64,000 nucleotides of DNA from VRUE01 sp963718755 (GCA_963718755.1 OY970376.1:1798001-1862000); one strand, 5' to 3'; positions 8,015 to 16,264 are shown, counted from the first letter of the stretch. Numbers and translations are program-made. The notes: a model not told the origin generated them from the sequence alone.

Positions 8015-8616
8015 TGGCCTCCAAAGCTCCACCGATCGACAAGCGCCGCCAGATCCTCGACGCGGCGATCCGGGTCTTCGCCCGCCAGGGCTTCCACTCG
8101 ACTCGCGTCGCCGACATCGCCGACGAGGCGGGGGTCGCCTACGGCCTCGTCTACCACTACTTCAAGTCGAAGGACGAGGTCCTCAACGAGCTCTTCAGCG
8201 AGCGCTGGTCGCTGCTCCTCGCCGCGATCGAGGAGGCCGACGGCAGCGCCGAGAGCCCCAGGGCCAAGCTGGAGGCGGTTGCCGGATTCATCGTCGACTC
8301 CTACCGCTACGACCCGGAGCTGATGAAGGTGATCATCGTCGAGGTCACCCGCGCCGCCAACTCCTTCGGCCGCACGCATCTGGCGGAGATTCGCCGCGCC
8401 TATGACTCGATCGCCAAGATCGTCGCCGACGGGCAGGAGGCCGGCGCCTTCCGCCGCGACATCGACCCGACCTTTGCCTCAATGTCCTTCTACGGCGCGA
8501 TCGAGCAGCTGCTCTCTGGCTGGATCTTCGACGTGATTCCGGCTTCCGACACCGATTTCGAGCAGGCAAAGACTCTTGTCACGGCGACGATCTGCGACGG
8601 CCTCGAGCCGCGATAG
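8014..8616 (+). CDS. TetR-family transcriptional regulator
   Basis: 200 aa starting at an ATG that shares one base with the preceding TGA. The N-terminal HTH is classical (RRQILDAAIRVFARQGFHSTRVADIADEAGVAYGLVYHYFKSKDEV, about residues 10-55). The C-terminal ligand domain resembles fatty-acid-responsive members. It probably binds the TGACTG-GT-CAGTCA site at 7138-7151 and represses its own operon. The ligand is not identifiable. Confidence 0.92.
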   Translation: MASKAPPIDKRRQILDAAIRVFARQGFHSTRVADIADEAGVAYGLVYHYFKSKDEVLNELFSERWSLLLAAIEEADGSAESPRAKLEAVAGFIVDSYRYDPELMKVIIVEVTRAANSFGRTHLAEIRRAYDSIAKIVADGQEAGAFRRDIDPTFASMSFYGAIEQLLSGWIFDVIPASDTDFEQAKTLVTATICDGLEPR

Positions 8617-8631
8617 GTAAGGTCGGCGCTG

Positions 8632-8766
8632 ATGGACAACGACATCGTCAAACGACTCGTCTGGAGCGGAATGCTCGCCGGGGTCGGCGCCCTGGCCAGT
8701 GTCATCGCCGCGAGGGCTGCGGGAATTCTCTACCGCCAGCTCTTCAACGAGGATCCGCCAGAGTAA
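8632..8766 (+). CDS. Small membrane protein (44 aa)
   Basis: ATG at 8632, encoding MDNDIVKRLVWSGMLAGVG followed by a hydrophobic Ala-rich helix (about residues 11-33) and a charged C-terminus ending NEDPPE. It lies 15 nt after the TetR gene and 4 nt before the holin-like gene, in the same direction. Together with the two downstream genes it resembles the small membrane-protein clusters (DUF4235/Holin-X/DUF3618) of actinobacteria. Family assignment is tentative. Confidence 0.65.
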   Translation: MDNDIVKRLVWSGMLAGVGALASVIAARAAGILYRQLFNEDPPE

Positions 8767-8770
8767 GTCG

Positions 8771-9268
8771 ATGGCCGACCCCACCCCGACGCCTCCAACC
8801 CCTCCGACTCCTCCCGTCCCGCCGCCGGGCCCCGAGGACCGCTCTGTCTCCGAGTTGGTCTTCGACGTCTCCGAACGCGCCTCTTCGCTGGTGCGCGAGG
8901 AGATCGAGCTCGCCAAGGCGGAGGTCTCGGAGAAAGTCACCAAGCTTCTGCGCGGCTCGGTCGTCGGCATCGCCGCCGGCACCTTCGCCTTCCTCGCCCT
9001 GATCCTGATCATGCACGGAGTCGCCTGGCTGCTGGCCGAAGAGCTGTTCGACGGCAACGTCTGGCCGGGCTACTTCGTCGAGGCGGCGCTCTTCCTGCTG
9101 GTCGCGGCCGCCGCCGGGCTCTTCGCCTATCGATCGCTGCAGGCCGGCGCCCCGCCGGTGCCAGAGCAGGCGATCGAAGAGGCGAAGCAGATCAGGTCGA
9201 CCCTCGAAGGGCAACCTGACGCCGCATCCCCAGTCGACGCGCCAAGCCCAGTGGAGGCCCCGAAATGA
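8771..9268 (+). CDS. Actinobacterial Holin-X (DUF1469)-like membrane protein
   Basis: 165 aa. A Pro/Thr-rich N-terminus precedes an amphipathic segment (SERASSLVREEIELAKAEVSEK) and two transmembrane helices (about residues 58-82 and 95-118). The REEIELAKAE motif is characteristic of the putative actinobacterial Holin-X family. Despite the name, members are usually chromosomal envelope proteins. The stop overlaps the DUF3618 start by 4 nt (ATGA). Confidence 0.78.
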   Translation: MADPTPTPPTPPTPPVPPPGPEDRSVSELVFDVSERASSLVREEIELAKAEVSEKVTKLLRGSVVGIAAGTFAFLALILIMHGVAWLLAEELFDGNVWPGYFVEAALFLLVAAAAGLFAYRSLQAGAPPVPEQAIEEAKQIRSTLEGQPDAASPVDAPSPVEAPK

Positions 9269-9486
9269 ACGCTGGTCCGCCGGGCCGCACGCCGGCCGAG
9301 ATCCGTCGCGACATCGACCTGCAGCGCCAGGACCTCGGCCGCTCGGTCGAAGCCCTGCGCGGCAGGGTCGCCGAGCTGACCGACTGGCGCCGCCAGGTGC
9401 GCGAGCACCGCAGCCAGCTGATCACCGGCGCGGCGATCGCGGGCTTTGCGCTCGGCGGCCTGATGATGCTGCGCCGCCGCCGCTAG
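9265..9486 (+). CDS. DUF3618 domain protein
   Basis: 73 aa. RTPAEIRRDIDLQRQDLGRSVEALRGRV is the DUF3618 signature, followed by a single C-terminal membrane helix (about residues 50-68) and a stop-transfer RRRR. It overlaps the holin-like gene by 4 nt and probably works with it in the envelope. Function is unknown. Confidence 0.8.
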   Translation: MNAGPPGRTPAEIRRDIDLQRQDLGRSVEALRGRVAELTDWRRQVREHRSQLITGAAIAGFALGGLMMLRRRR

Positions 9487-9494
9487 ACGCACCG

Positions 9495-10094
9495 CTAGGG
9501 AATGTCCTCGATCCGGTATGTGTCGGAGTTTTCTTCCCCCATCGAGAGAGACCCTTTTACTCCGACTTTGAATTCGCCGGCGTTGTCTTCGGCTTCCCCC
9601 GAGCCGGAGAGCGTCAAGGACGTTATGCCGCCTTTGGTGCCTGTGCCCGGTTTTCCTGTGACCGAGGGCCCTTCGATTTTCAGGAAGGTCTGGCCCATCG
9701 GGCAGTTTTCCAGTTCGAGATCGGGGAAGAGGTAGAAGATCAGTTCCGTCGCGCTGTACCGCCCGGTCGTCCACGGCAATGTCGTTTTGTCCCCTTTGAC
9801 TTTGCAGCCGTTGTAGAGAGCGCCAAAGCCGCTGCAGGTTGCTGTTGTGAGTTCGAATTTGCTCACTTCGAATTCGTCGGCGAGTTTGGTCGTGAACGTC
9901 ATGTGCACGCCGCAGCTGATGCCGGATGCGCCATTGGTGAATTCGATGCCGCCCGAATACGAGAATTTCACGCCTTTGTCCACTGTTTTACCGGTCGTGA
10001 CGTCTTCGAGGGCACCGTCGGCGAGCGCAGTGGCGGGCATCGCCTGAAGCAAGCCGGCCACCACCAAAACTATTAGAAAAATTTTCCTTTGCAT
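9495..10094 (-). CDS. Secreted protein of unknown function
   Basis: 199 aa with a clear signal peptide (MQRKIFLIVLVVAGLLQ, cleavage likely after ATALA) and AAGGA 6-7 nt upstream of the ATG. The mature part is rich in Gly, Thr and beta-prone segments, with Cys residues near positions 60, 87, 97 and 135 that could form two disulfides. I do not recognise the family. Codon use is noticeably less GC-biased than in neighbouring genes, a trait shared with the exported foldase at 43002. Confidence 0.75.
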   Translation of the reverse strand: MQRKIFLIVLVVAGLLQAMPATALADGALEDVTTGKTVDKGVKFSYSGGIEFTNGASGISCGVHMTFTTKLADEFEVSKFELTTATCSGFGALYNGCKVKGDKTTLPWTTGRYSATELIFYLFPDLELENCPMGQTFLKIEGPSVTGKPGTGTKGGITSLTLSGSGEAEDNAGEFKVGVKGSLSMGEENSDTYRIEDIP

Positions 10095-10161
10095 TCTTGA
10101 TCCTTATAGCGCCTGGAGAGCGCCTCGTCAAGCGAGGACCCGCAGAAGCAGACTCGCTCGC

Positions 10162-11037
10162 TCAGCTGAGCACGTCTCGGGACACGCTGCCGATCCCGAG
10201 CAGGCCGGGACCGACGTGGGCGCCGAGGACGGCGCCGATCTCCGAGACGAAAGCCGGCTCGCAGCCGAAGATCTCGCGCCCGTCGTCGACCAGGCCGGCG
10301 GCGGTCTCGTCGTCCTGGATGTGCTGAACGACCCAGGCGTCGAGCCCCGACTCGTGGCGCTCGCGGGCGTAGTCGCGCAGGCGCTCGATCGAGCGGGCGC
10401 GGGTACGGACCCGCTCCACCGGGGTGATCTCCTCCTCCAGCGTCAGGATCGGCTTGATCTTCAGCGCCGAGCCGATGAAGGCACTGGCGCCGCCGATCCG
10501 CCCGCCGCGCCGCAGGTACTCGAGGGTGTCGATCGCGAACCACATCTTCAGCTCCTCGCGGGTCTGCTGGGCGCGGGCGACCACCGCCTCGGTATCGCCG
10601 CCGGATGCGGCCGCTGCCGCCGCCCCAAGTGCGCAGAGGCCCATCCCGCCCGCCGCCGAGCGCGAGTCGAAGACCGTGATTCGCTCACCGTCCCTGCCCT
10701 CGTCGATGAGACGCTGGCGGGCCTGGTTGGCGGCCTCGCAGGTACCGGAGATCCCGGCTGAGATATGGACGGAGACGATCTCGCGGCCGGCGTCGAGCAA
10801 CGGCTCATAGACGGCGATGAAGTCGCCGACCGAGGGCTGGGAGGTGGTTGCGCCTCCCTCCGAGGCGCGCAGGCGCTCGAAAAAGCCGCTGTAGTCCTCG
10901 ATATCCATCTCGCGCTGCTGCTCGCCGTCGATCGAGACGTAGAGGCTGACCACCTGGATGTCGCGGTCGGCGAGGAGGTCGAGCGGAAGGTAGGCCGTGC
11001 TGTCGCAGACGACGGCGGTTGGAGCGGTCGGGGTCAA
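10162..11037 (-). CDS. DegV-family fatty-acid-binding protein
   Basis: About 291 aa if the TTG at 11037 is used (LTPTAPTAVVCDSTAYLP). An upstream in-frame start exists, but it would overlap the divergent Fe-S carrier gene. Motifs of the family are VCDSTAYLP, TTSQPSVGDF, SAGISGTCEAA, LEYLRRGGRIG and IKPILTLEEEITPVER. DegV (FakB-like) proteins bind a single fatty acid and can present it to a fatty-acid kinase. No FakA-like kinase is in the window. Confidence 0.88.
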   Translation of the reverse strand: MTPTAPTAVVCDSTAYLPLDLLADRDIQVVSLYVSIDGEQQREMDIEDYSGFFERLRASEGGATTSQPSVGDFIAVYEPLLDAGREIVSVHISAGISGTCEAANQARQRLIDEGRDGERITVFDSRSAAGGMGLCALGAAAAAASGGDTEAVVARAQQTREELKMWFAIDTLEYLRRGGRIGGASAFIGSALKIKPILTLEEEITPVERVRTRARSIERLRDYARERHESGLDAWVVQHIQDDETAAGLVDDGREIFGCEPAFVSEIGAVLGAHVGPGLLGIGSVSRDVLS

Positions 11038-11064
11038 GGAACCCGATTCTCGCAGACCTCTCGC

Positions 11065-11070
11065 TACACT
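11065..11070 (+). promoter_or_regulatory. Candidate -10 box (TACACT) for a leaderless Fe-S carrier mRNA
   Basis: TACACT ends 7 nt before the GTG at 11078, so transcription would start at the start codon. There is no Shine-Dalgarno. The only near alternative upstream codon (ATG at 11074) is out of frame. Confidence 0.5.
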
Positions 11071-11077
11071 TAATGAA

Positions 11078-11446
11078 GTGACTGAGACTCCCCAAGAGGC
11101 GATCACCCTCACCGACGAGGCGGCCGCGAAGATCGGCGAGCTGCTGGGCCAGGGCGACGCCGAGGGTCAGGCGCTGCGCGTCGCGGTCCGCGGCGGCGGT
11201 TGCTCGGGCTTCCAGTACGCGCTTGCCTTCGACCAGGCCAAGGACGACGACCATGTCTTCGAGGTGGATGGCGTTGCCGTCGTCGTCGACAAGGTCAGCA
11301 TGCAGTTCGTCTTCGGCTCAGAGGTCGACTACGTCGAAGGCTTACAGGGGGCGGGCTTTCAAGTGAATAACCCGAACGTAGTCGCTGCATGTGGATGCGG
11401 GTCCTCCTTTCAGGTGAAAGAGGACGCCGCGCCCGCGACTGCGTAG
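11078..11446 (+). CDS. A-type iron-sulfur cluster carrier (IscA/ErpA/SufA-like)
   Basis: 122 aa from a GTG. The three conserved Cys ligands are present: GGGCSGFQYAL (about residue 47) and the C-terminal ACGCGSSF pair (about residues 111-113). Length is normal for the family. It delivers Fe-S clusters to apo-proteins. The glutaredoxin-BolA-ferredoxin reductase group begins about 130 nt downstream on the opposite strand, a coherent Fe-S trafficking neighbourhood. Confidence 0.93.
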   Translation: MTETPQEAITLTDEAAAKIGELLGQGDAEGQALRVAVRGGGCSGFQYALAFDQAKDDDHVFEVDGVAVVVDKVSMQFVFGSEVDYVEGLQGAGFQVNNPNVVAACGCGSSFQVKEDAAPATA

Positions 11447-11577
11447 CCGGACGCTGCAAACCGGCGCATCTCGGCAGCCTCAGTCGCTCGGATCGGGTCA
11501 CGCACGTTAGTGCGCTCCCCTCACCTCGCTCCCTGCGGCCACCGACCTGCTTGGTTTTCGCGCCCGTGGCGAGGGAC

Positions 11578-11958
11578 TTATTCGATCTGCAGTGGGGGTG
11601 ACTGCGTCGGCGCGGCGGCTTGCGGGGCCTCGGCCGGCTGCTCGACGCCGAGCGCCTCGGCCAGCTCGCCGGAGGCGAACATCTCCTCGACGATGTCGGC
11701 GCCGCCGAGCAGCTCGCCGTTGACGTAGAGCTGGGGGAAGGTCTGCCAGTCGGAGATCTCGGTCGTCACCTCGCGCAGCGGCTGCAGCGCGGGGAGGACG
11801 TCGATGGCGCCGTACTCGACGTCCATCGTGTCGAGCACCTGCACCACGCGCATCGAGAAGCCGCAGCGCGGCATCTCGGGCGTCCCTTTCATGAAGAGCA
11901 GCACCGGGTTGGCGGCGATCAGCTCCTCGACTTTCTCCTTCAGCTGCGGATCGGCCAT
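11578..11958 (-). CDS. Monothiol glutaredoxin (Grx4/GrxD type, CGFS)
   Basis: 126 aa from the ATG at 11958 (MADPQLKEKVEELIAANPV). LFMKGTPEMPRCGFSMRVV carries the CGFS active site, and WQTFPQLYVNGELLGGADI the glutathione-binding loop. The C-terminus adds about 20 residues rich in Ala, Pro and Gln. CGFS glutaredoxins bind [2Fe-2S] together with BolA proteins. It lies 55 nt downstream of the BolA gene on the same strand, so the partner pair is encoded together. Confidence 0.94.
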   Translation of the reverse strand: MADPQLKEKVEELIAANPVLLFMKGTPEMPRCGFSMRVVQVLDTMDVEYGAIDVLPALQPLREVTTEISDWQTFPQLYVNGELLGGADIVEEMFASGELAEALGVEQPAEAPQAAAPTQSPPLQIE

Positions 11959-12013
11959 GGCCTGCATTGTAGGGAGCAGCGATCGCGTGGTTCCTTTGTC
12001 ACGCAATAGGCGA

Positions 12014-12244
12014 CTAAGGAACCACGGTTTTGACGGAGAGGGCGTGGATCTGCCCGTCTTCGAAGCGCGCCTTGACCGCTGCCTTGACCAGGCGGTGCTG
12101 GTCGATCCGCGAGAGGCCGTCGAACTGGGGCGCGGAGACGGTCGCCCGCAAGTGGTCGCCGGCGCCGGTCTCGTCGATCACCTCGACCGAGGCGCCGGGC
12201 AGCGCCGCCGCGATCATCGCCTCGATCTCCGCCAGGTCGGCCAC
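12014..12244 (-). CDS. BolA-family protein
   Basis: 76 aa from the GTG at 12244 (VADLAEIEAMIAAALPGA). The conserved C-terminal half is DQHRLVKAAVKARFEDGQIHALSVKT, with the family-typical HALS-KT motif. BolA partners with CGFS glutaredoxins in Fe-S cluster transfer. It starts 8 nt after the ferredoxin reductase stop and precedes the glutaredoxin gene. Confidence 0.88.
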   Translation of the reverse strand: MADLAEIEAMIAAALPGASVEVIDETGAGDHLRATVSAPQFDGLSRIDQHRLVKAAVKARFEDGQIHALSVKTVVP

Positions 12245-12252
12245 GATCCGGC

Positions 12253-13659
12253 TCAGCCGGAGACTTTCTGGCCGAGCGTCTCGAGCATCTCCTCGACGCG
12301 GACGAACTTGACCCTGGGGCGGCCGTGCGGCTCGCCGCGGCCCACCTCGGCCTGGTCGATCGCCTGCCAGTCCTCGAAGCTGACGTAGCGCACGCCGCGC
12401 TCGGCGAGCAGCTCCTCGACCGCGACGGGCTCCGGGTTGGCTGGGCTGAGAAGGGTCTGCGACTCGACGTCGGTGAGCAGGTGCCGCACAGTCTCCAGCG
12501 CGTCTTTCTTGTTGGTCCCGATCACGCCGGACGGACCGCGCTTGATCCAGCCCGCGGTGTAGTGGCCGACCTTGTGGCCGGAGTCGTGGGAATCGAGCAC
12601 GCGGCCACCCTCGTTGAGGATCAGGCCGCGCTTCTCGTCGAAGGGGACACCCTCGATCGGGATGCCGGTATAGCCGACCGAGCGCAGGATCAGGCCGCAC
12701 TCGAGCTCCTCGCGCTCGCCGGTGTCCTTCGCCCGCAGGCTGCCGCCTTCCTCGACCAGCTCGTTGTGGCCGACGACGACCGATTCGACCTTGCCGTCCC
12801 CCTTGATCTCGACCGGGGAGGCGAGGAAGCGCAGGACGATCCGCTGCTTTCTGCCCTCGGGCTGGCGCTGGGAGAACTCGCGCAGGGTCTCGACGTTGAC
12901 GCGGGTCGTCTTGTCGGCCTCATCGGACTCGAGGTAGGTGGCGCTCGCCTCGTCCAGCTCGACCTCGGAGGGGTCGACGATCACGTCGGCGTCCTCCATC
13001 TCCCCGAGCTCCTTGATCTCGGGATTGGTGAAGGCGGCCTGCACGGGTCCGCGACGGCCGAGGACGACGATCTCGCGGATCTGCTTGCGGTCGAGCAGCT
13101 CGATCGCGTGGTCGGCGGTGTCGGTCTGGCGCAGCTCGTGGTCGGTCAGGGCGAGCATCCGCGCCACGTCCATGGCGACGTTGCCGTTGCCGATCACCAC
13201 GGCCCGCTCGCTGGAGAGGTCGAACTCTTCGTCGCAGTAGTCCGGGTGGGCGTTGTACCAGCCGACGAAGGCGGTGGCGGCGTGGCTGCCGGGCAGCTCC
13301 TCGCCGGGAATGCCGAGCCGGCGGTCGGTCTCGCAGCCAACCGTGAAGACGATCGCGTGGTAGAGGCGCTCGAGGTCCTCGACCTCGATGTCGTGGCCGA
13401 CCTTGACGTTGCCGAAGAAGCGGAAGCCCTCGCGCGCCGCGGTTTTTTCGTAGACGCGGATCACCGACTTGATCTTCGGGTGGTCGGGGGCGACGCCGCC
13501 GCGGACCAGCCCGAACGGGGTGGGGAGGCGGTCGAAGAGATCGACCTGGGCATGCGTGTCGGCGTCTTTGAGGATGTGCTCGGCGGCGTAGAAGCCGGAG
13601 GGGCCGGCGCCGACGATCGCGACGCGGACGGGGTTCTCTTCGGTTCCGATCTGGGTCAT
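12253..13659 (-). CDS. FAD-dependent ferredoxin-NADP+ reductase (FprA/adrenodoxin reductase type)
   Basis: 468 aa. The N-terminal FAD motif is VAIVGAGPSGFYAAEHIL. VIGNGNVAMDVARML is the NADP-binding GxGxxA motif (about residue 160), and the C-terminal ATG-like FAD contact lies around HYTAGWIKRGPSGVIGTNK. Length matches mycobacterial FprA (about 450-460 aa). It moves electrons between NADPH and ferredoxin. As first gene of the reductase-BolA-glutaredoxin operon it likely supplies reducing power for Fe-S biogenesis. Confidence 0.92.
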   Translation of the reverse strand: MTQIGTEENPVRVAIVGAGPSGFYAAEHILKDADTHAQVDLFDRLPTPFGLVRGGVAPDHPKIKSVIRVYEKTAAREGFRFFGNVKVGHDIEVEDLERLYHAIVFTVGCETDRRLGIPGEELPGSHAATAFVGWYNAHPDYCDEEFDLSSERAVVIGNGNVAMDVARMLALTDHELRQTDTADHAIELLDRKQIREIVVLGRRGPVQAAFTNPEIKELGEMEDADVIVDPSEVELDEASATYLESDEADKTTRVNVETLREFSQRQPEGRKQRIVLRFLASPVEIKGDGKVESVVVGHNELVEEGGSLRAKDTGEREELECGLILRSVGYTGIPIEGVPFDEKRGLILNEGGRVLDSHDSGHKVGHYTAGWIKRGPSGVIGTNKKDALETVRHLLTDVESQTLLSPANPEPVAVEELLAERGVRYVSFEDWQAIDQAEVGRGEPHGRPRVKFVRVEEMLETLGQKVSG

Positions 13660-13685
13660 TTCTCGCTATCAGGTGTTGGGTTGGG

Positions 13686-13711
13686 GCGTTAGCCGATAAA
13701 GCGTCTAACGC
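13686..13711. promoter_or_regulatory. Inverted repeat upstream of the ferredoxin reductase
   Basis: GCGTTAG and CTAACGC separated by 12 nt, 27 nt upstream of the reductase start in the 89-nt gap. It could be a regulator site or a weak terminator for the upstream minus-strand gene. No regulator is identifiable. Confidence 0.35.
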
Positions 13712-13748
13712 GAGGCGGGAAGGATAGGGAACGCGTGGTGCTGGGTGC

Positions 13749-14291
13749 TTACGCGGCCATGAGCTGCCCGCTGCACTCGGGGCAGATCCCGTGGTCGAGC
13801 TCCGGCAGCTCGGTGCGGCGGAACAGCTCCAGGCGCCTTGCCGCCTCCTCGACCTCGACCCACTCGCCGTCGACCAGGAAGCGGTCGCACCAGGCGCACA
13901 TCGGCAGGAAGTCGCTTTCGTCGCGCGGGGCGTCGGGGTCAAATAGCGGCTGCGGCTCCTCCCGCTCTTCTTCGGCGCGCAGCCTTGCCGAGAAGAGGAC
14001 CACGCGGCCGGTCTTGTTGGCGACGATGCGGATGTCCATCTCGCGGGTCACCTCCGGGCCGTCGCAGCGGAAGGGAAGCTCGACGTCACGCACCCCTTCG
14101 CGCACCCGCCGCAACAGCAGCCGCTGCAGCTTCTGCACGTCATGGCCGGCGACGAAATCCCAGATCGAGCGCCCGAGGCTGTCTCCGGCCCCCTCCCAGC
14201 CGTTCTCTGCGGCAAAGCGGTAGTAGCCGTCGTCGACCTTGATCAGCCGGTCTTCATCATCGATCGCGTAGCTGAGCGTCTCAACGGTCAC
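13749..14291 (-). CDS. PAS-like protein with C-terminal zinc-ribbon-like CxxC pair
   Basis: 180 aa. The N-terminal half (LSYAIDDEDRLIKVDDGYYRFAAENG..GRSIWDFVAG) resembles PAS sensor modules. The C-terminal half carries CAWC (about residue 132) and CPEC (about residue 172), suggesting a structural metal site. There is no signal peptide or membrane helix. It starts just downstream of the hemQ stop (7 nt), so the two are probably one transcript, which suggests a redox- or haem-linked sensor. That role is inference. Confidence 0.7.
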   Translation of the reverse strand: MTVETLSYAIDDEDRLIKVDDGYYRFAAENGWEGAGDSLGRSIWDFVAGHDVQKLQRLLLRRVREGVRDVELPFRCDGPEVTREMDIRIVANKTGRVVLFSARLRAEEEREEPQPLFDPDAPRDESDFLPMCAWCDRFLVDGEWVEVEEAARRLELFRRTELPELDHGICPECSGQLMAA

Positions 14292-14298
14292 TCATCGA

Positions 14299-14997
14299 TT
14301 ATCGGTCATATATCGGTACCGCTGAAGAACTGCCATCGAGCGCGTCGAGCGCCTTGCGCACCGACATCGCGACGCAGGTGAAGATCGGCGTCTCGCGCTC
14401 GGTGTATGCGCTTGACTCGGTCGGTCGCAGCTCCTGCACCAGGTCGAGGAACATCCCCGGGTCATCACCCTCGAAGGCGACGACGAACTCCTGGTCGTCG
14501 AGGCCAAACGAGTAGGAGGTGTTGATCGCGATCTCCGGGTAGCGGCGGCCGACCTCGATGTGGCTTTTCATGATCCGTCCCCGCTCCTCAGCCGGCAGCC
14601 CGTACCAGCGGCGCTGCTTGACCATCGGGTAGAGGAAGAGGTACTTGCGCTCGGAGACGCAGATCTCCGGCCGCGCGTTCTCCTCTGAGTAGGGCGAGCG
14701 TTTGGTCATCGAGAGGAAGGAGTGCGGCGTCTCCGCCCACTTGGCGAGGCCGCTCTGCCCGAGCACGACGTGGAAGGTGTGCAGATCGTCGAGGTTCGGG
14801 CTCTGGGAGAGGACGAGGAGGTCGACGTCGCCGCGCGTGCCTATGGTTGAGTAGGCGCGCAGAGAGCGGTCGAGGGCGAAGTCCTCACAAGCCGCGAGGA
14901 ACTCCTGCTTGTCGGCCGCGCGCAGCTCGGCGTCGCGGCGGCGCCACTCGGGGTCGATCTTGAAAAAAGTGAACTTGGCGAACGTGCGGTCGGCCAT
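14299..14997 (-). CDS. hemQ: Coproheme decarboxylase HemQ (chlorite dismutase family)
   Basis: 232 aa from the ATG at 14997. The C-terminal ferredoxin-like half is characteristic: YLFLYPMVKQRRWYGLP and MKSHIEVGRRYPEIAINTSY include the candidate catalytic Tyr region and proximal haem-binding His, followed by FGLDDQEFVVAFEGDDP. HemQ converts coproheme III to haem b in the coproporphyrin-dependent pathway of actinobacteria and firmicutes. The N-terminal half is more divergent. It starts head-to-head with the membrane-protein gene at about 14984. Confidence 0.88.
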   Translation of the reverse strand: MADRTFAKFTFFKIDPEWRRRDAELRAADKQEFLAACEDFALDRSLRAYSTIGTRGDVDLLVLSQSPNLDDLHTFHVVLGQSGLAKWAETPHSFLSMTKRSPYSEENARPEICVSERKYLFLYPMVKQRRWYGLPAEERGRIMKSHIEVGRRYPEIAINTSYSFGLDDQEFVVAFEGDDPGMFLDLVQELRPTESSAYTERETPIFTCVAMSVRKALDALDGSSSAVPIYDR

Positions 14998-16231
14998 CGC
15001 GGTCACGATAGCGCCGGCGGCGTTAATCGCGGCGGCAATCGGGCTGCTGCTGGGACTGCATTGGGCCGGTGCCGGCTTCCAGGGCGACCCGCTTGCAGTT
15101 GTGCGCGACGCGGCTCCGACCGACCGCCTCTGGGACGTCGCCGACCGGCGCGCGCCGGTGATCGGCGTCACCTTGTTGGCTTGGTTGGCGGCCTTCGTGC
15201 TGGCGATGGCGATCGATCGCGAACGTGCCGGGCGAATCGCAGCTCGGCTGCTGGCGCTCTCACTCGTCTACCTGCCACTGCTCTGCTTGCTGGGGGCGGC
15301 GCTCGAGCCGAGCGTCGGGATCGAACGGTTGCTGCTGATGCTCGGCTCGTCAGCGCTTGCCGCTCTGACCCTGACGCTGCTCGGTGGCTACAGGGCGCTT
15401 GCGTTCGCTTGCGCCGCGACGGTGGTCGCCTACTCAGTCGACTTGATCGCCGGCTCGCCGCTGACGCAGCTGTCACTCGTCGGCCCGAACCCCGCGGCCG
15501 GTCACCGCTACTACGGCATCGGCAACGAGCTCGAGGCCTGCCTGACGGTCCTCGTCCTGGTCGGCACCGGCGCGGTTCTTTCCGTTCCGGTGCGCCTTTT
15601 GCTCCTCAGGCGAGCAAAAGGCGCACCAGAAGGTGGGGACCCGCCGTGGGGACCCGCCGCCTTTCTCGTCGTTGCCGCGGTCTTTTCCTTCGTCTTTTCC
15701 TTCGGGCGCTACGGCGCCGACGTCGGCGCGGCGATCGCGCTGCCGCTCGGTGCCGCCGTCGCCGCGGCGCTCCTCGCCGGGCGCCCCCGCCTCGCTCTCC
15801 TCGCCTTCGCACTGCCGATCCCAGCACTGGCACTCCTCGCCGCGGCCGACCTTCTCAGCGGCGCCAACGCCCACCTCACCAGCACCGTCCTCGACGCTGA
15901 CAGCGGTGGCGACGTGCTCGGGGTTGTTGGCCACCGCCTGCGAGAGATGGCAGAAAGCTTCGGCCGCCCGATCCTTCTCGCCGGCCTACCCGTGGTCATG
16001 ACCACTGCCGCGATCGCCTGGCTGCGCCGCGATCGCCTCGAAGCCTGGTTACGGCTCGTCCCGGCGATGCGAGCCGCCATGCTCGGCGCCCTCGCGGCAA
16101 CCGTGGTGGGCACGCTGGCGAACGACTCGGGAGCCCTTCTGCTTGAGATAGGCGCGGTCTATTTGCTGGCCTTTATCGCTTACGCCTGGGCCGAAAGCGA
16201 CGACCAGAGGGCGGACCGGGACATCGCTTAG
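14984..16231 (+). CDS. Polytopic membrane protein of unknown function
   Basis: About 415 aa if the GTG at 14984 is used (VRSAIAVTIAPAALIAAAIG). That start overlaps the divergent hemQ by 14 nt, and other starts are possible. About ten hydrophobic segments are visible. The motif HRYYGIGNELEA near residue 175 is conserved-looking and resembles a family of actinobacterial membrane proteins found beside glycosyltransferases. It precedes the GT4-flippase gene by 33 nt. Residues around 200-215 (RLLLLRRAKGAPEGGDP) are encoded by a perfect hairpin read in frame. Confidence 0.7.
   Translation: MRSAIAVTIAPAALIAAAIGLLLGLHWAGAGFQGDPLAVVRDAAPTDRLWDVADRRAPVIGVTLLAWLAAFVLAMAIDRERAGRIAARLLALSLVYLPLLCLLGAALEPSVGIERLLLMLGSSALAALTLTLLGGYRALAFACAATVVAYSVDLIAGSPLTQLSLVGPNPAAGHRYYGIGNELEACLTVLVLVGTGAVLSVPVRLLLLRRAKGAPEGGDPPWGPAAFLVVAAVFSFVFSFGRYGADVGAAIALPLGAAVAAALLAGRPRLALLAFALPIPALALLAAADLLSGANAHLTSTVLDADSGGDVLGVVGHRLREMAESFGRPILLAGLPVVMTTAAIAWLRRDRLEAWLRLVPAMRAAMLGALAATVVGTLANDSGALLLEIGAVYLLAFIAYAWAESDDQRADRDIA
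15589..15627. repeat. Perfect hairpin inside a coding sequence
   Basis: GGTGCGCCTTTTGCTC and GAGCAAAAGGCGCACC are perfect 16-bp arms with a 7-nt loop. The hairpin lies within the membrane-protein gene and is translated as part of a hydrophilic loop between membrane helices. It looks like an insertion tolerated in a loop. Confidence 0.88.
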
Positions 16232-16251
16232 GCGACGGCGGATCGATCCTC

Positions 16252-16257
16252 TAGGCT
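16252..16257 (+). promoter_or_regulatory. Candidate -10 box (TAGGCT), leaderless start
   Basis: TAGGCT with 7 nt before the GTG at 16265 and no Shine-Dalgarno. Confidence 0.45.
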
Positions 16258-16264
16258 TGTCCCG

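Noticed and set aside
12325..13692. Plus-strand open frame opposite the ferredoxin reductase
   Set aside because: Shadow of a gene with clear FAD and NADP motifs.
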